Assembly: GCA_963665215.2 (NCBI GenBank)
Contig: CAXXWW010000003.1
Span: 186,001-250,000, forward strand
Length of the DNA stretch: 64,000 bases
Reading direction: 5' to 3'
DNA from: G963665215 sp963665215
GTDB lineage: Bacteria; Chloroflexota; Dehalococcoidia; Lucifugimonadales; CAUZJF01
The notes beneath the pieces were generated by a model. It searched no databases, was not told the DNA's origin, and was given only the letters and a program-made list of their open reading frames with translations. The position numbers were made by a program, and so were the translations under genes. Positions 8,664 through 18,869 of this stretch are shown here, in pieces (positions within the stretch are counted from its first letter, which is position 1; each line of letters begins with the position of its first letter).

Positions 8664-8771
8664 TATAATCCCCCCTGTTGTCACAGACGCGGTTCCGAAT
8701 CCGTACAGAGGTGGTCTCGTTTGTCTGAACAGCGCTGCCCGGTTTGATAAGTGGAATCGCGCTGCCGTGCG

Positions 8772-9599
8772 TTAGGCCGCCGCGGACTCGGCAGGCGCTC
8801 TGTCAAAGAACTGGTCCGGCGTCATTCCCCCAAGGCTCGAATGGGGCCGTCCGGCATTGTAAAACTCGAAGTACCGCCCGAGGCCAGTTCTGGCTTCCGG
8901 GACCGATTCGTAGGCTCTCAGGTACACCTCCTCGTACTTGACGCTCTTCCACAGCCGTTCGACGAACACATTATCCTTCCAGCTTCCCTTCCCGTCCATG
9001 CTGATCTGGATCCCATTGGCTTTCAGCAGGCCGGTGAAGGCGTCACTTGTGAACTGGCTTCCCTGATCTGTGTTGAATATCTCCGGCGCGCCGTGGCGTC
9101 CCAGGGATTCTTCGAGCGCCTCCACGCAGAAGTCTGTGTCCATTGTGACCGATACCCGCCAGGCCAGCACCTTGCGGCTATGCCAGTCCATCACTGCGGC
9201 TAGGTACACGAACCCCCTGGCCATCGGAATGTACGTGATATCCATTGCCCACACCTGGTTGGGCCTGCTCACCTCAAGCCCGCGCAGCAGGTACGGATAC
9301 ACCGTATGGCCGGGCCGTCGCCGGCTGGTGTTGGGCTTGCGGTACAGCGCCTCGATGCCCATCCGCCGCATCAGTGTGGCGATGTGTCTACGCCCGGAGG
9401 AGAGTCCCTCCTGGCGGAGCAGGCCTCGCATCATCCTACTGCCTGCAAACGGATACTCAAGGTGCAGCTCATCGATGCGGCGCATCAGCCCGAGACCGGC
9501 TTCGCCCACCGGCCGTGGCCGGTAGTAGATGCTCCCGCGGCTGATGCCCACTGCCTTTGCCTGGCGGGCGAGAGGCAGCTTGTGATCGCGGTCGATCAT
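8772..9599 (-). CDS. IS3-family transposase OrfB, copy B
   Basis: 275 residues, identical to copy A apart from isolated substitutions (for example SMDGKG and VYLRAY). Catalytic D120, D178 and E214 are present. The start ATG (9599) overlaps the OrfA stop, as in the other copies. Confidence 0.95.
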   Translation of the reverse strand: MIDRDHKLPLARQAKAVGISRGSIYYRPRPVGEAGLGLMRRIDELHLEYPFAGSRMMRGLLRQEGLSSGRRHIATLMRRMGIEALYRKPNTSRRRPGHTVYPYLLRGLEVSRPNQVWAMDITYIPMARGFVYLAAVMDWHSRKVLAWRVSVTMDTDFCVEALEESLGRHGAPEIFNTDQGSQFTSDAFTGLLKANGIQISMDGKGSWKDNVFVERLWKSVKYEEVYLRAYESVPEARTGLGRYFEFYNAGRPHSSLGGMTPDQFFDRAPAESAAA

Positions 9600-9901
9600 C
9601 GCCTTGCGCCCGGCAATCCCGCCTTCGTGAGCGCGGCCTCTAAAAAATCGTTCTCCAACGCAAGCTCACCGATCTTAGCGTGAAGGACCTTCATATCTAC
9701 CGGCTTTTCAGCCTGCCCTGTCCCGGCCCCAAATAACTGCGCCGCCCGATCCAGCAACTGGGTCTTCCATTGCGTGATCTGGTTCGGGTGCACATCGAAC
9801 TGGCTTGCCAGCTCCGAAAGTGTCCGATCGCCGCGCACTGCGGCAAGAGCCACCTTCGACTTGAACTCTGCCGAGTGGTTACGGCGGGGTCGTCTGCTCA
9901 T
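9596..9901 (-). CDS. IS3-family transposase OrfA, copy B
   Basis: 101 residues, same protein as copy A: HTH region HPNQITQWK followed by a leucine-rich helix. It is the first gene of the element, read toward lower coordinates. Confidence 0.93.
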   Translation of the reverse strand: MSRRPRRNHSAEFKSKVALAAVRGDRTLSELASQFDVHPNQITQWKTQLLDRAAQLFGAGTGQAEKPVDMKVLHAKIGELALENDFLEAALTKAGLPGARR

Positions 9902-9991
9902 CTCTCGCTCCTGTCTCCGAGAGCACTATCATGCCCTCAATCAGGCAGCGATTCCACTTATCCCCCTGTTCAGATTTCCGGAGCCACTTCT

Positions 9992-10039
9992 TGCTAAATC
10001 GCTGGAACTTCCTCAAAACGGGTTTTTACGAGGGAATCA
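9992..10039 (+). repeat. solo end of an IS1182-type element
   Basis: GGTTTTTACGAGGGAATCA (to 10039) matches the inverted terminal sequence TGATTCCCTCGTAAAAACC that bounds the IS1182 element at 34380-36363. No transposase lies nearby, so this is a remnant whose other part was removed, perhaps when IS3 copy B arrived directly beside it. Confidence 0.6.
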
Positions 10040-10177
10040 AGTGTGGTTATGTGCCGCAGAGCCGTTCAGTCGGGCTTGGCTGCACCCCCACCCAACATCC
10101 CTTATAAGAATTTCACTGCGATGATCGCGGATGCCCATTTAAGCAGGTGGATCTCCAGCGACGTCTGGCACGTGTTG

Positions 10178-10183
10178 TATAAT
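10178..10183 (+). promoter_or_regulatory. -10 box of the anchored-protein gene
   Basis: TATAAT followed by CAGGCGCGG. The same TATAATCAGG(C/T)GCGG string lies upstream of the paralogue at 48892-49464 (on the minus strand, 49500-49505), at about the same distance from its ATG. Conservation in two otherwise unlike flanks supports a promoter. No clear -35 box. Confidence 0.6.
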
Positions 10184-10218
10184 CAGGCGCGGTCGACACT
10201 AATCAATGGGGGTGGGGC

Positions 10219-10817
10219 ATGGCTGGCTTGGCGCAAAATCGGTGGGTCCAGGCGGCTTCGGGGTACGTGGTCGCGGCGGTCCTGGCCGCCGTAATCGTGG
10301 TATTACTGGTTTCCGGGGGGGGGATTCCTCAGCCACGTCGGTTGGGGACAGGGTGTTCTTGACCAGTGGCGGCACCATTCAAGAAAGTGGCCACATGGCC
10401 GGAGTGATCGGGAAGCTTAAATCCCAAATCACCGTGGACATGAGCCTGCCACTCACGGCCGCCGAGGCGGTCGCGGACGGCTGGACCGACCCAATATTCT
10501 GCTCGCCGGGCAGGGGCCGCTACTTTCAGAAGGGACCGGCGGGAGAGGGCGAGCCCTTTTTCCTCATGTACAATGGCGCTGACGAGCTAATAGGCATGTA
10601 CCAGTTCACCAGGTCCGAGACGCCTACACCCTGGGAGCGCCTGGATGAGTTGCGGGGCGGCGGGGGTCTCACCATCATCGACTTCGAGCACTGGGGCCTG
10701 CTCGTGTACTTCCAGGACCCCACCAGGGCATGTGGGGCCGGGCTAAAGGCCCGAGCCCGTGGCCGTCTGGGCAGCCCGTTGAGGAGCCTGATAGCGTTAC
10801 AGGGATCACCCTTCTGA
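10219..10817 (+). pseudogene. membrane-anchored hypothetical protein, frameshifted at a G tract
   Basis: Paralogue of the intact gene at 48892-49464. From the ATG at 10219 (after GGGGGTGGGG) it encodes MAGLAQNRWVQAASGYVVAA, then a hydrophobic stretch AVLAAVIVVLLVS that is a signal anchor. A run of nine G (10315-10323) then throws it out of frame; ten G would restore the paralogue's sequence (SATSVGDRVFLTSGGTI onward). The outer domain (TAAEAVADGWTDPIFCSPGRG; FLMYNGADELIGMYQFTRSE; FEHWGLLVYFQDPTRACG) is about 150 residues with no family I recognise. The C-terminus after RACG differs from the paralogue. The domain keeps its coding character, so the gene may be phase-variable, recently broken or mis-sequenced. 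Confidence 0.6.
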
Positions 10818-11029
10818 GTAGCCTCATAGTCACTCCTCGTGGCTGAATGAGGTGATAAAACTGGGGGTATCATAAGGAAATGCCGGGGCGCGGCACGGCG
10901 ATGACGTGGGCCGTTGGTGCGGGGCGAATCTTCTGGCTGAGGAGGGTTCAAACCATCCGATGCCCCCGACCGCGATCGGCCGGATGTAATCCGCGGTCAC
11001 GGTCGTTTCCGAGTCCAAATGCCTCACTG

Positions 11030-14000
11030 TTAAGAGGGACCAATAATGGAGCTCTCGTCTCGCGGGAAAACCTTGAAATTGCTATCTGTATAATACTGGA
11101 TGCCAATTACTTCATACTGACTGCCCAAGACAGGCGTAAAACCTCCAAGGAGTGCATGGTATACCCTCGTTGAGCCCGTGCCATCATCAATCGACCATTC
11201 CCTGAACCCCAGACTATCGTTGTCGACAATACCCTTTACGCGAATCAGAACACCCTCGTAGGCTTCCGCGTTGACGCCCCCGGTACTGATTTCCGCAGTC
11301 GTAACAGTAATCGGATCAATCCCCGATACATTCTTTTGCAGGACCTGGAAATCAGAAGGATCTATAATTATCGTCAATGCGCCACGGCCCTCCTCTACGG
11401 TTCCGGTAAACGCCACACGATCTCCCTTCTCAACCGGGGTCGACCCCCACACCATAATACCGGACCACATTCCGACGGCATCTTGAACAAAATAGACACG
11501 ATTTCCAGCCCCAAATTGTTCAATCGATACTACGCCCGAAATCGTCACTCTTTGCCCAAGGAGTGGGGATTGACCGGACGGATCAGTAGTAAATTGAATT
11601 TCCTTGATGGCTAAGGCTGGAATGGGTCCGGAGTTTGACGCGCCGGGAGTTCCCTTGTCTCCGTCACCATATCTCCGCGTGGCGGCTCTCCAATTCAGGC
11701 CAAAGGCATTATCCATGTTCGCATCCAGCAGGGCCACAGAGGCTCCATCCGGGTCTGGAAAAGTAGCACCGCTATCGTACGAAGCGCTGTCGACCACCTC
11801 TCCAGAAGAAGAAATGATCAGGATTTCATCATCCGAATCGTCCAACACGATATTGTCGTACTGATAATCGACAAAAACGCCGCCGTGGGTTGCCGAATCT
11901 GCATTGTTTCCAAGCACAAGAAATGCTCCCGGAGGCAGCTCCAAGGATTCAGTAATAGAATGGAAATCTTCACCCTCGTCCCGAATCGTCCATCCGTTCA
12001 AGTCGACGACTTCTGAACTGCTGTTATAGATCTCGAACCATTCCCCTCGGGTGTCATCCACTACCAGCGGGTTTCGCATCATCTCGTTTATCACAACCCC
12101 GCTCGGGTTGACCCGGGGATAAAAGAAAAGGTGCGCGGGCAGAGCCGACGGTTCCTCACTCACTGTATAGTATCCCGTACCGTCCGACGCCCAGCAGACC
12201 GCTTCACCCTGAACCTCTGCGATATACGGCACATTCAGAGGCGCATCGCTAATTGCTTCCCATAGATTCTGGCCCGGCGTTCGCTTCCAGTAATACATGG
12301 TAAAGTAATTTTTCAGCACAATCTCCAACCCCGATGGAGAAACATCACCTCCGACAATGAAATCCAGATCTAAGGTGGCCACGAGGTCGAGGGTGATGAC
12401 TTGATCGGTTGGTTGTGGGTAAGCCGCACGATACACTCCAGTGTCCCCAAGTGTCTCCCCTCGCTTCGAAATTACATAGAGATCCTTGGTCAGCGGGTCC
12501 AGCAGCAGTGCTTCTGCGTCGCGACTACCATCCGGGTACTGGTAAGCAATGGTATCCACGCCAAAAAGTGTAATCTCTACCGGAGACTGGCTGAAGTCCA
12601 CCACAGGCTCGGGAATGCGGTAGATGTACATGATATCGTCTCTGGGCATACGGTTATTTCCAATCTCTCCGATGTAAAGATAATCGACGCCTGGCTCAGG
12701 CCCAGGGCCGATTGCGAGACCTTCCCAGTCCACGTTTTCGATACCATCGATCCAGTATGTTCCTAGATGCTCTCCGGCGGTGTTGATTGCGAATAGCGCG
12801 TTCTCACGCAACCTATCGTTGTGCGTCCAGAGCACATGCTCATTCTTCCGGCTGTCAACGAGCCCCGAGGCTTCAACGAGGTCAGGGTGTTCAATCAGAC
12901 CCAAATCGACCCTGTCACCGAACTCCGGCAGGTTTTGATCGATTTCAGCCCCAAGTACCGGCCTCGAGCTCCCGAGACCTTTAAACAACTCCTCAAGGAT
13001 AGCGTCAGCCCCGCTGGGGTAGCGCGGCACGATATGGCCGACTCCGGGAAGGACGATCCACGTCTTCTCCGAGGTGATAGCGTCGTAGAAGACTCTGGCG
13101 AGCGCCACATTACCCACGTCTTCCTCACCCTCAATGAACACCACCTTGGCCCTCGGGTAGTGGTGCTTACGGACCTCAGCGGGGTCCGGGCTGACGATGC
13201 TGTCGGCCTCAAGGATCGGTATGATCGAATCGGGTCCACTGCCATTCTGGCAGTAGTCCCCCTTCCCAACCCAGTCATGGGCATAGTCCAAGACCAGCCC
13301 CCTGGCCGGGGACGAATAGGTGAAGCAGGTGTTGACCAGGTCGGAGTGTATGGGTCCGGCAGCAAGAACCACCACGTCTAGGATGTCTCCCAGCCCGTAG
13401 ACGGCAAGACCATACCCCAACTGCATGGAACCTGCGCTAAGACTGTGCGCGCCCATGACATTCGGATTGTCGGCAAGATCGGAGGCGATCCACTTGATCA
13501 GCTCACTGGTGCTGCAGGTGACGTTCTTCAAGCCCGCCCCGATGACGCCGGTGAAATAGCCCAGTTCACCCTGGTAGAGCAGCTGATACGTTTCATACCC
13601 GTCAGCTTGCAGCTCGAGCGCCGACCTGCCACCATAGAAGCCAGTGGTGTACCCCCCACCAACGGACACGACCGCACCCTTTGAGCCGCTGAGGTGACTT
13701 GCCCTGACGGTGGCGTCTCGCGACGCTAGTCCCTGACAAGTAACGGTCACCTCGTAGCATTCTTGGCCCTCCCCGCACTCACTTTGACCGGTGAGGATGA
13801 CGCTTGGGGAAGCGTCTGGCATAGTCTCAGTCGCGCTCTCCGCAGGAGGTTCGGCGGTGCTCTGAATCGCCTCCTGGGCGGCAGGGCACACATCCGGCTG
13901 GCCGCAGTACTCCACGCGGCCGCCTACCATGGTCATCAAGACTTCCAGGTCAATAAGCGTGTCAGGGTCTATCATGAGCGGGTTGTCGGAGAGGATGATC

Positions 14001-15549
14001 AAATCGGCGAACTTGCCCGGCTCTAGACTCCCGATCTTGTCTTCCATGTACACTGCGTAGGCCGACCCAATCGTCATAATTCTCAGGGCTTCCTCTACCG
14101 TGAGGGCCTCAGCCGCCACCCGGTCTGGCGGCTGGCATACCGTCACACCGTCCTCTCTGAGCCACCTGCGGGTGACCAGCGAATACAAGCCGGGGATAGG
14201 GCCAACCCCAACACCACGAGCATCACTGTGCCACGCCAGGTGCAACCCAGGGGTGGCATCGAGGAGTGACCGGCCACCGCTGCTCAGCGAGTTTACGGCC
14301 TCTCCATATCTGGGCTGGACCCCCCGCCATCCTCGAACACACAGGTCGGGAAATGCCCAAAGATCACGGCCACAACGCCAATCTCGCCGTACCGTGAAAG
14401 ATCGTCTGGGTGAATGTTGGAGTTGTGGTCAATGCGATGTCGATAGGTGTTGGGCTGTCCACCTAGGGCATTCTCGATGCTGTTCAGGGCCGTTTCGATT
14501 GCCCGATCTCCCACCGCGTGGATCACCGCCTGATAACCGGCGGCTTGCAGCTTGAGGATTGCCGAGGTCAACTCCTCCTCTGTTACAAACAGGTCTCCCC
14601 TCGGATCGCCCAACCCTCGGCTCGATACAAGATCTTCAGGCAGTTCAAAGCTAAATGCTGCGAGGTTGCAGGACCCTCCGTCCTCGTAGAATTTAACGCC
14701 ACGGATACGTAGCATTGCACTCGAATCGAGGATCGGCGGGTAGTTGAGGTACTGGCCCTCACCCCAAAGCTCCCCACAGTTGGTGTTGTATTTAGGATAG
14801 AGGTTGGTCCTAATACGGAGATCCCCGGTCAGGGCAAAGGCCAGGTAATCGTCGATGCCACCAAAACCGGCTGCAAAACCAGGTGGAGGATAACCGGGTC
14901 CGGGATCTCCCATTGCAGTCGTCCCACCTCGGAGCAAGTATTGCTGCGCCTCTTCGAATGTGGTCCCATAGGGCTGTGGGTTTTTGGCCTGCCGTGCGGC
15001 CCCGAAGATGTGATTGTGAGGGTCGACGAAGCCCGGCAAGAGGGCCCTGCCGCCCAGGTCGATCAACTGGGTCTCTGGCCCAGCCAAGGCCAGTGTCTCT
15101 TCGTCGGTCCCCGCGTGCAGGATGTCCTCACCAAGGACGGCCAGGGCTTCGGCCGAAGGCATGTCCGGCTCCATCGTCACCACCTGGCCATTGAAGAAGA
15201 TGATGTCTGCCCGGGGGGCTGGCGTCAGCGTCGGGGCCGCTGTATCCGGAGGTATTGATGTTGGCGTCGGGGTTGGTTTTGGCGTAGACGTTTGCATCAG
15301 CGCAGAGGTAGCGGGCGCAGCGGCCGGAGCGGGCGCAGCGGCCGGAGCGGGTGCCGCGGCTGGCGCTGGAGCTGCCGGAGCGGGAGCGGCGGCTGGCGCT
15401 GGAGCTGCCGGAGCGGGAGCAACCTCTGCGACAGGTGCTGGAGGTGCGGCTATGTCCGCGGGAGCTGCCGGGGGCGTCGCCTCAGGCTGACCACAAGCCG
15501 CCAGCAAAATCGCGCTGAATAGGAAGATCGAACACCAAATCGTGCGCAT
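11030..15549 (-). pseudogene. giant multidomain amidohydrolase lipoprotein, one frameshift
   Basis: About 1500 residues in two frames. The N-terminus is a lipoprotein signal (FLFSAILLAAC lipobox), then a ~45-residue Pro-Ala linker, then a YtcJ-like amidohydrolase: DPHNHIFG, a HAVGDRAIE histidine, HRIDHNS, and in the second frame WHSDARG plus the EALRIMTIGSAYAVYMEDKIGSLEPGKFADL tail. Next comes an alpha/beta-hydrolase-like part (GAHSLSAGS nucleophile elbow, LPGVGHIVP histidine). A propeller-like stretch follows, then a lamin-tail domain (VVINEMMRNPLVVDDTRGEWFEIYN) and an OB-like end. The frame breaks at a run of six C at 14320-14325 (plus strand); seven would join the frames as GGGVQPRYGEAVNSLSSGG. 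The protein would be secreted and lipid-anchored. Single homopolymer break: real decay or read error. Confidence 0.75.
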
Positions 15550-15753
15550 GGCGGAGATTATAGCAGTGGGTCAGTAGCGAAGGAAGGCCGAGCGATGCGT
15601 CGATGGCCCGTCCAGTGGGGTCGGTATCAACAACCCATAGCTGTATTTGCCCGAAGGCCATCTATGAAAAAAGGCTCTCATGTCGTGTACCCTCAACAGT
15701 TGATTCAGGCATCTATCGGTGCTGCCCCATTAGCCGTGCACATGATGTTAAGA

Positions 15754-15828
15754 CCGACATTTCCCATATCAGACTGCGAGTTTCCAAAGAACGCTGATGA
15801 TGGGACGGACACTCCGGAACGCTGTCAA
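15754..15828 (-). promoter_or_regulatory. repeated promoter-leader module, copy 1
   Basis: Read on the minus strand: -35 TTGACA (15828-15823), a 17-nt spacer with GTTCCGGAGTGTCCG, -10 TCCCAT (15805-15800), then about 25 nt later the box CAGTCTGATATGGGAAATGTCGG (ends 15754). It lies upstream of the giant lipoprotein gene, with a ~250-nt leader. Confidence 0.6.
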
Positions 15829-15955
15829 TAACCCTATCGCGTCCACTTAACCCCCTGTTGATCTGGCCAGTTAGCGATACATTGCTGAGGAGAGCCCTGC
15901 CCGCCCGCGCTAGTTCACGACGCCGACAAATGGTTTTCTGAGTTTGATTGCGTGA

Positions 15956-16044
15956 TTGACGGCATTCGTGAGTGAAACTACTATAGCTCTCGTCGAGGAT
16001 GGTATGTTGCTTGGGTCCTGGCAACTTGATATGGGGAATGTCGG
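15956..16044 (+). promoter_or_regulatory. repeated promoter-leader module, copy 2
   Basis: TTGACG (15956-15961), a 17-nt spacer (GCATTCGTGAGTGAAAC), TACTAT (15979-15984), then GCTCTCGTCGAGGATGG, a GCTTGGGTCC segment and the box ACTTGATATGGGGAATGTCGG. It points at rhaM (16279). Divergent from copy 1, so the two modules face apart. Confidence 0.6.
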
Positions 16045-16100
16045 CTAAAGCATATGCGTGATTCCAGACGCTCCGTTGAGTCGATGGGCGCTGCCGGATC

Positions 16101-16270
16101 TTAGGACTGGGGTGTGCCCATCACGCGGCCAATTGAATCGCGGAGCTCGGACGCGGATGCGAACGCCAGGTCACGGAGCAGGGTCGTATAGACACCATCC
16201 GACTCGACACGAAGGACTGCTAGCGGTCTGGTAGACTCCGCCGAAGTCTGCGAATCGGGTTCCGGGGAGG
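16101..16270 (-). pseudogene. 3' remnant of an unidentified gene
   Basis: The minus-strand frame ending with TAA at 16101 reads VLRVESDGVYTTLLRDLAFASASELRDSIGRVMG, which looks like a protein C-terminus rather than a shadow. It has no start and overlaps the leader of rhaM. The family is not identified. Confidence 0.3.
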
Positions 16271-16278
16271 ACTGCGAA

Positions 16279-16599
16279 ATGGAACGAATAGGCTTTTTGC
16301 TGAAGGTCCGCCAGGACATGATGGACGAGTACAAGGAGCGCCATAAGAGGGTGTGGCCGCGCCTTCTCGAGGCCCTCAGCCGCCATGGGTGGCACAACTT
16401 CTCGCTGTTCTTGAGAGAGGACGGGCTCCTGTTTGGGTACTTCGAGGCAGAAGAGAGCTTCGCAAAGAGCCTCGAAGGCATGGCGACCGAGCCGGCCAAC
16501 CTCGAATGGCAAGAGTATATGGGCCAGCTGTTCGAGGACCTGGGAGGGCGGCCCGACGAGTCAATGGTAAAGCTAGAGCACGTGTTCTTCCTCGAGTGA
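16279..16599 (+). CDS. rhaM: L-rhamnose mutarotase family protein
   Basis: 106 residues, the family length. Sequence features fit RhaM: MERIGFLLKVRQDMMDEYKERHKRVWPRL with the conserved YxxxH, HNFSLFLREDGLLFGYFE, and EWQEYM near the C-terminus. The enzyme is a small dimeric alpha/beta-barrel protein that interconverts the alpha and beta anomers of L-rhamnose (or a related sugar) in the cytoplasm. GGGAGG lies 7 nt before the ATG. Module copy 2 is the likely promoter, about 290 nt upstream. It fits the sugar-acid genes around it (Gfo/Idh, aldolase, SDR). Confidence 0.85.
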   Translation: MERIGFLLKVRQDMMDEYKERHKRVWPRLLEALSRHGWHNFSLFLREDGLLFGYFEAEESFAKSLEGMATEPANLEWQEYMGQLFEDLGGRPDESMVKLEHVFFLE

Positions 16600-16639
16600 C
16601 TCGAAGTTTGATCCCGTACAGCTTCAAGGGAGCCCTGCC

Positions 16640-16775
16640 CTATCTCGGTACCCATCGGCCGCAGCGGCACCCCCGAGGAGGTCGGCAGCTTCATCACCTG
16701 CCTGTGCACGAGGCTGCCTCGTGGATCCACGGCCAGTCGATCAACATCGACGGCGGCGTGGCGACGAAGCACTAG
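16640..16775 (+). pseudogene. 3' remnant of an SDR-family dehydrogenase
   Basis: The stretch encodes, in two frames, GRSGTPEEVGSFITCLC and then EAASWIHGQSINIDGGVATKH before a TAG. This is the standard SDR C-terminus (pattern G-x-P-E-E-V, ... A-S-x-I-x-G-Q-x-I-x-x-D-G-G). No catalytic part remains, and a frameshift divides it. Confidence 0.7.
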
Positions 16776-17501
16776 ACAGCCTGACCACAGAGGGCGCGGA
16801 GAAGACGTCAGATGTATCAGACCTCTGCGGTCTCCGCGTGCTCTGCGGTGAGAGACCGCCTCCGGCTAGCCCGGGATGCGCTCGCGGGAAACGGTGGCGC
16901 CGTCGAACTGGAACCCCTGCTCCTGACGCGGGAGCGGTAGCTGCACGGCGGCCCCCGACAGGCTCGACAGGTGGGCGGCCTGCACTATTTCGATGGCCGC
17001 ACGCCCGTCTTTCCCGCTGACGTCCGGCTCTCGGTCCTCGCGCAGGGCGGAGATGAAGTCCTGGGTTTGCAGGTAGAAGGCCTCGAGCCGGTTGGGGTCA
17101 TTGGGGCGGCCGACAGGGTCGATCTCGGGCATCTCCCAGACGTCCTCCCACTCACCTGAGTCGGCGATGCGCAGCTTGGCGAAGCCGTCGGCCTCAATGA
17201 TGCCCTTCTCCCCGTAGATGCGCGCCAGGTACTGTGTGTCGGGGAAGCCCGGCTCCGGCATTTCGTGGCTCATCCAGGACTGCGCGCTCGCCCCTCCGAC
17301 GAACTGTACCTGGATCACGGCGCTCATCGCCTTCCAGGCCTCGCCCTTGGTCGAGCCGACCCACCCGAACACGCGCGACGGCTCGTCGCCGGTCAGCCAG
17401 CGCAGCGCGTCGCAGATATGGGCGCCCCGGCTCAGAAAGCTGCCGCCGCTCTCCGGGTCGTCCTGCCATGTCTTCGTTTGTTCGTACCACGTCCACAGCG
17501 C

Positions 17502-18869
17502 GAGGTATCTTCAAAAAGTGTGTAAACAGTCAGGCGGTGTACCCTCTCTCTGAACAACACGGGCTCGAGGCCCAAGAGAGGAGATAGACCGCCCATGAGG
17601 AAGGAAAGCACTGAGAGTAGGTCGGAGTCAAGGCCGGAGTGGGAGCAGTTGGAGGATTGGGTGCGAAGCCAGGTCCAGAGGCTGATCCAGGAGTTGCTGG
17701 AGGAGGAGGTGACGGGGTTTCTGGGAAGGGCGAAGTCGGCGCTCAGATCCGACTCGGACTCAGATACCGGCTATCGGAACGGATACGGCAGAGCCCGGAG
17801 GCTTACGCTGAGTTCGGGAACGATACAGCTGAGGCGGCCGCGAGTCCGCGATACCGAGGAGCAGTTCGAGAGCCGGCTGCTGCCGCTGTTCGTCAACAGG
17901 ACCAGGAAGGTTGCTGAGTTGATCCCCGAGCTGTACCTGCACGGTCTATCCGAAGGCGACTTCGATCTGGCTTTGCGGGGGCTGCTGGGAGAGGACGCAC
18001 CGGTATCGGCGAGCACGGTGGCCCGGTTGAAGGATAAGTGGAACGATGAGCTTGCCCAATGGCGCAGCCGGCCCCTCGATGACCTGGAAGTGGTCTACAT
18101 GTGGGTGGATGGAGTCTACGTCAAGGCTGGTCTTGAGAAGGAGAAGGCGGCGGTACTGGTGGTGATGGCGGCCCTGAGCGACGGGAGCAAGGTGGTGGTG
18201 AGCGCTGTTCCCGGATACAGGGAGTCCACAGAGAACTGGTCCGAGGTGCTCAGGGACATCAAGCGCCGGGGCTTGAGCTGCCCGAGGCTGGTGGTTGGAG
18301 ACGGACACCTGGGCATCTGGGGAGCTCTGCGCAACGTCTATCCGCAGGCGGCAGAGCAACGCTGCTGGAACCACAAGATCGTAAACGTGCTCGCCAAGCT
18401 TCCAAAGCGACAACAGGACCAGGCCAAGCTCATGCTGCGTACTATCCCCTACGCGCCGACTCGGACAGAGGCTGAGCGGCTCAGGACGGTGTTCACCAGG
18501 TGGTGCGGCGACCATTCCTACGAGGCGGCCTCAGAGGCCTTGGAGCGGGACTGGGACCGCATGGTCACCTTCTATGACTTCCCAAAGGAGCACTGGGGGC
18601 ACCTTCGCACGACGAACCCGGTAGAATCACCCTTCGCGGCCCTCAGGCTTCGGACCGATGCCGCCAAGCGCTACAAGAGGGTCGATCGGGCGATAGCGGT
18701 GATCTGGAAAATGTTGATGGTCGCCGAACAGCGCTTCAGGCGTCTGAAGGCCCCTGAGTTGATCGAAGACGTCTATCTCGGTGCACAGTATGCGGATGGA
18801 ATCGCCATTGAATCAACGGCTGAGAAGGTCGCCGCCTGATGTCGTTTACACACCTATTGACGTAACCTC
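17502..18869 (+). mobile_element. IS256-family insertion sequence, copy A
   Basis: 1368 bp. Left end GAGGTATCTTCAAAAAGTGT, right end (reversed) GAGGTTACGTCAATAGGTGT, each continuing with GTAAAC. The target repeat CCACAGCG flanks it at 17493-17500 and 18870-18877, with one extra C on the left. It interrupts a Gfo/Idh gene. The ends were fixed by comparing four copies. Confidence 0.95.
17595..18839 (+). CDS. IS256-family transposase, copy A
   Basis: 414 residues. DDE residues: D172 (MWVDGVYVKAG), D236 (VVGDGHLGIWG) and E344 (TTNPVESPFAALR); the C-W-N-H-K motif at 257-261 is typical of the family. The reading frame is intact. It differs from the other copies at residue 41 (Gly for Ala). Confidence 0.96.
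   Translation: MRKESTESRSESRPEWEQLEDWVRSQVQRLIQELLEEEVTGFLGRAKSALRSDSDSDTGYRNGYGRARRLTLSSGTIQLRRPRVRDTEEQFESRLLPLFVNRTRKVAELIPELYLHGLSEGDFDLALRGLLGEDAPVSASTVARLKDKWNDELAQWRSRPLDDLEVVYMWVDGVYVKAGLEKEKAAVLVVMAALSDGSKVVVSAVPGYRESTENWSEVLRDIKRRGLSCPRLVVGDGHLGIWGALRNVYPQAAEQRCWNHKIVNVLAKLPKRQQDQAKLMLRTIPYAPTRTEAERLRTVFTRWCGDHSYEAASEALERDWDRMVTFYDFPKEHWGHLRTTNPVESPFAALRLRTDAAKRYKRVDRAIAVIWKMLMVAEQRFRRLKAPELIEDVYLGAQYADGIAIESTAEKVAA

Larger units (their letters stand above)
8708..9990 (-). mobile_element. IS3-family insertion sequence, copy B
   Basis: 1283 bp, inverted relative to copy A and nearly identical to it, with the same ends (GAGGTGGTCTCG at 8708; CGGAGCCACTTC ending at 9990). It has no exact target duplication: in IS orientation the flanks are GCA and GTA. 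The outer flank contains a leftover IS1182-type end. Copies A and B bracket 4773-8707 in opposite orientation. Confidence 0.92.

Noticed and set aside
6894..8684. 596-residue minus-strand ORF
   Set aside because: It runs antisense through the hypothetical gene, the tRNA and the transposase, and its translation has no family features. It is a shadow.
15296..15480. Short direct repeats that could suggest a CRISPR or minisatellite
   Set aside because: They encode the Pro-Ala linker of the lipoprotein in frame; there are no spacers of even length. No CRISPR array was seen anywhere in the window.
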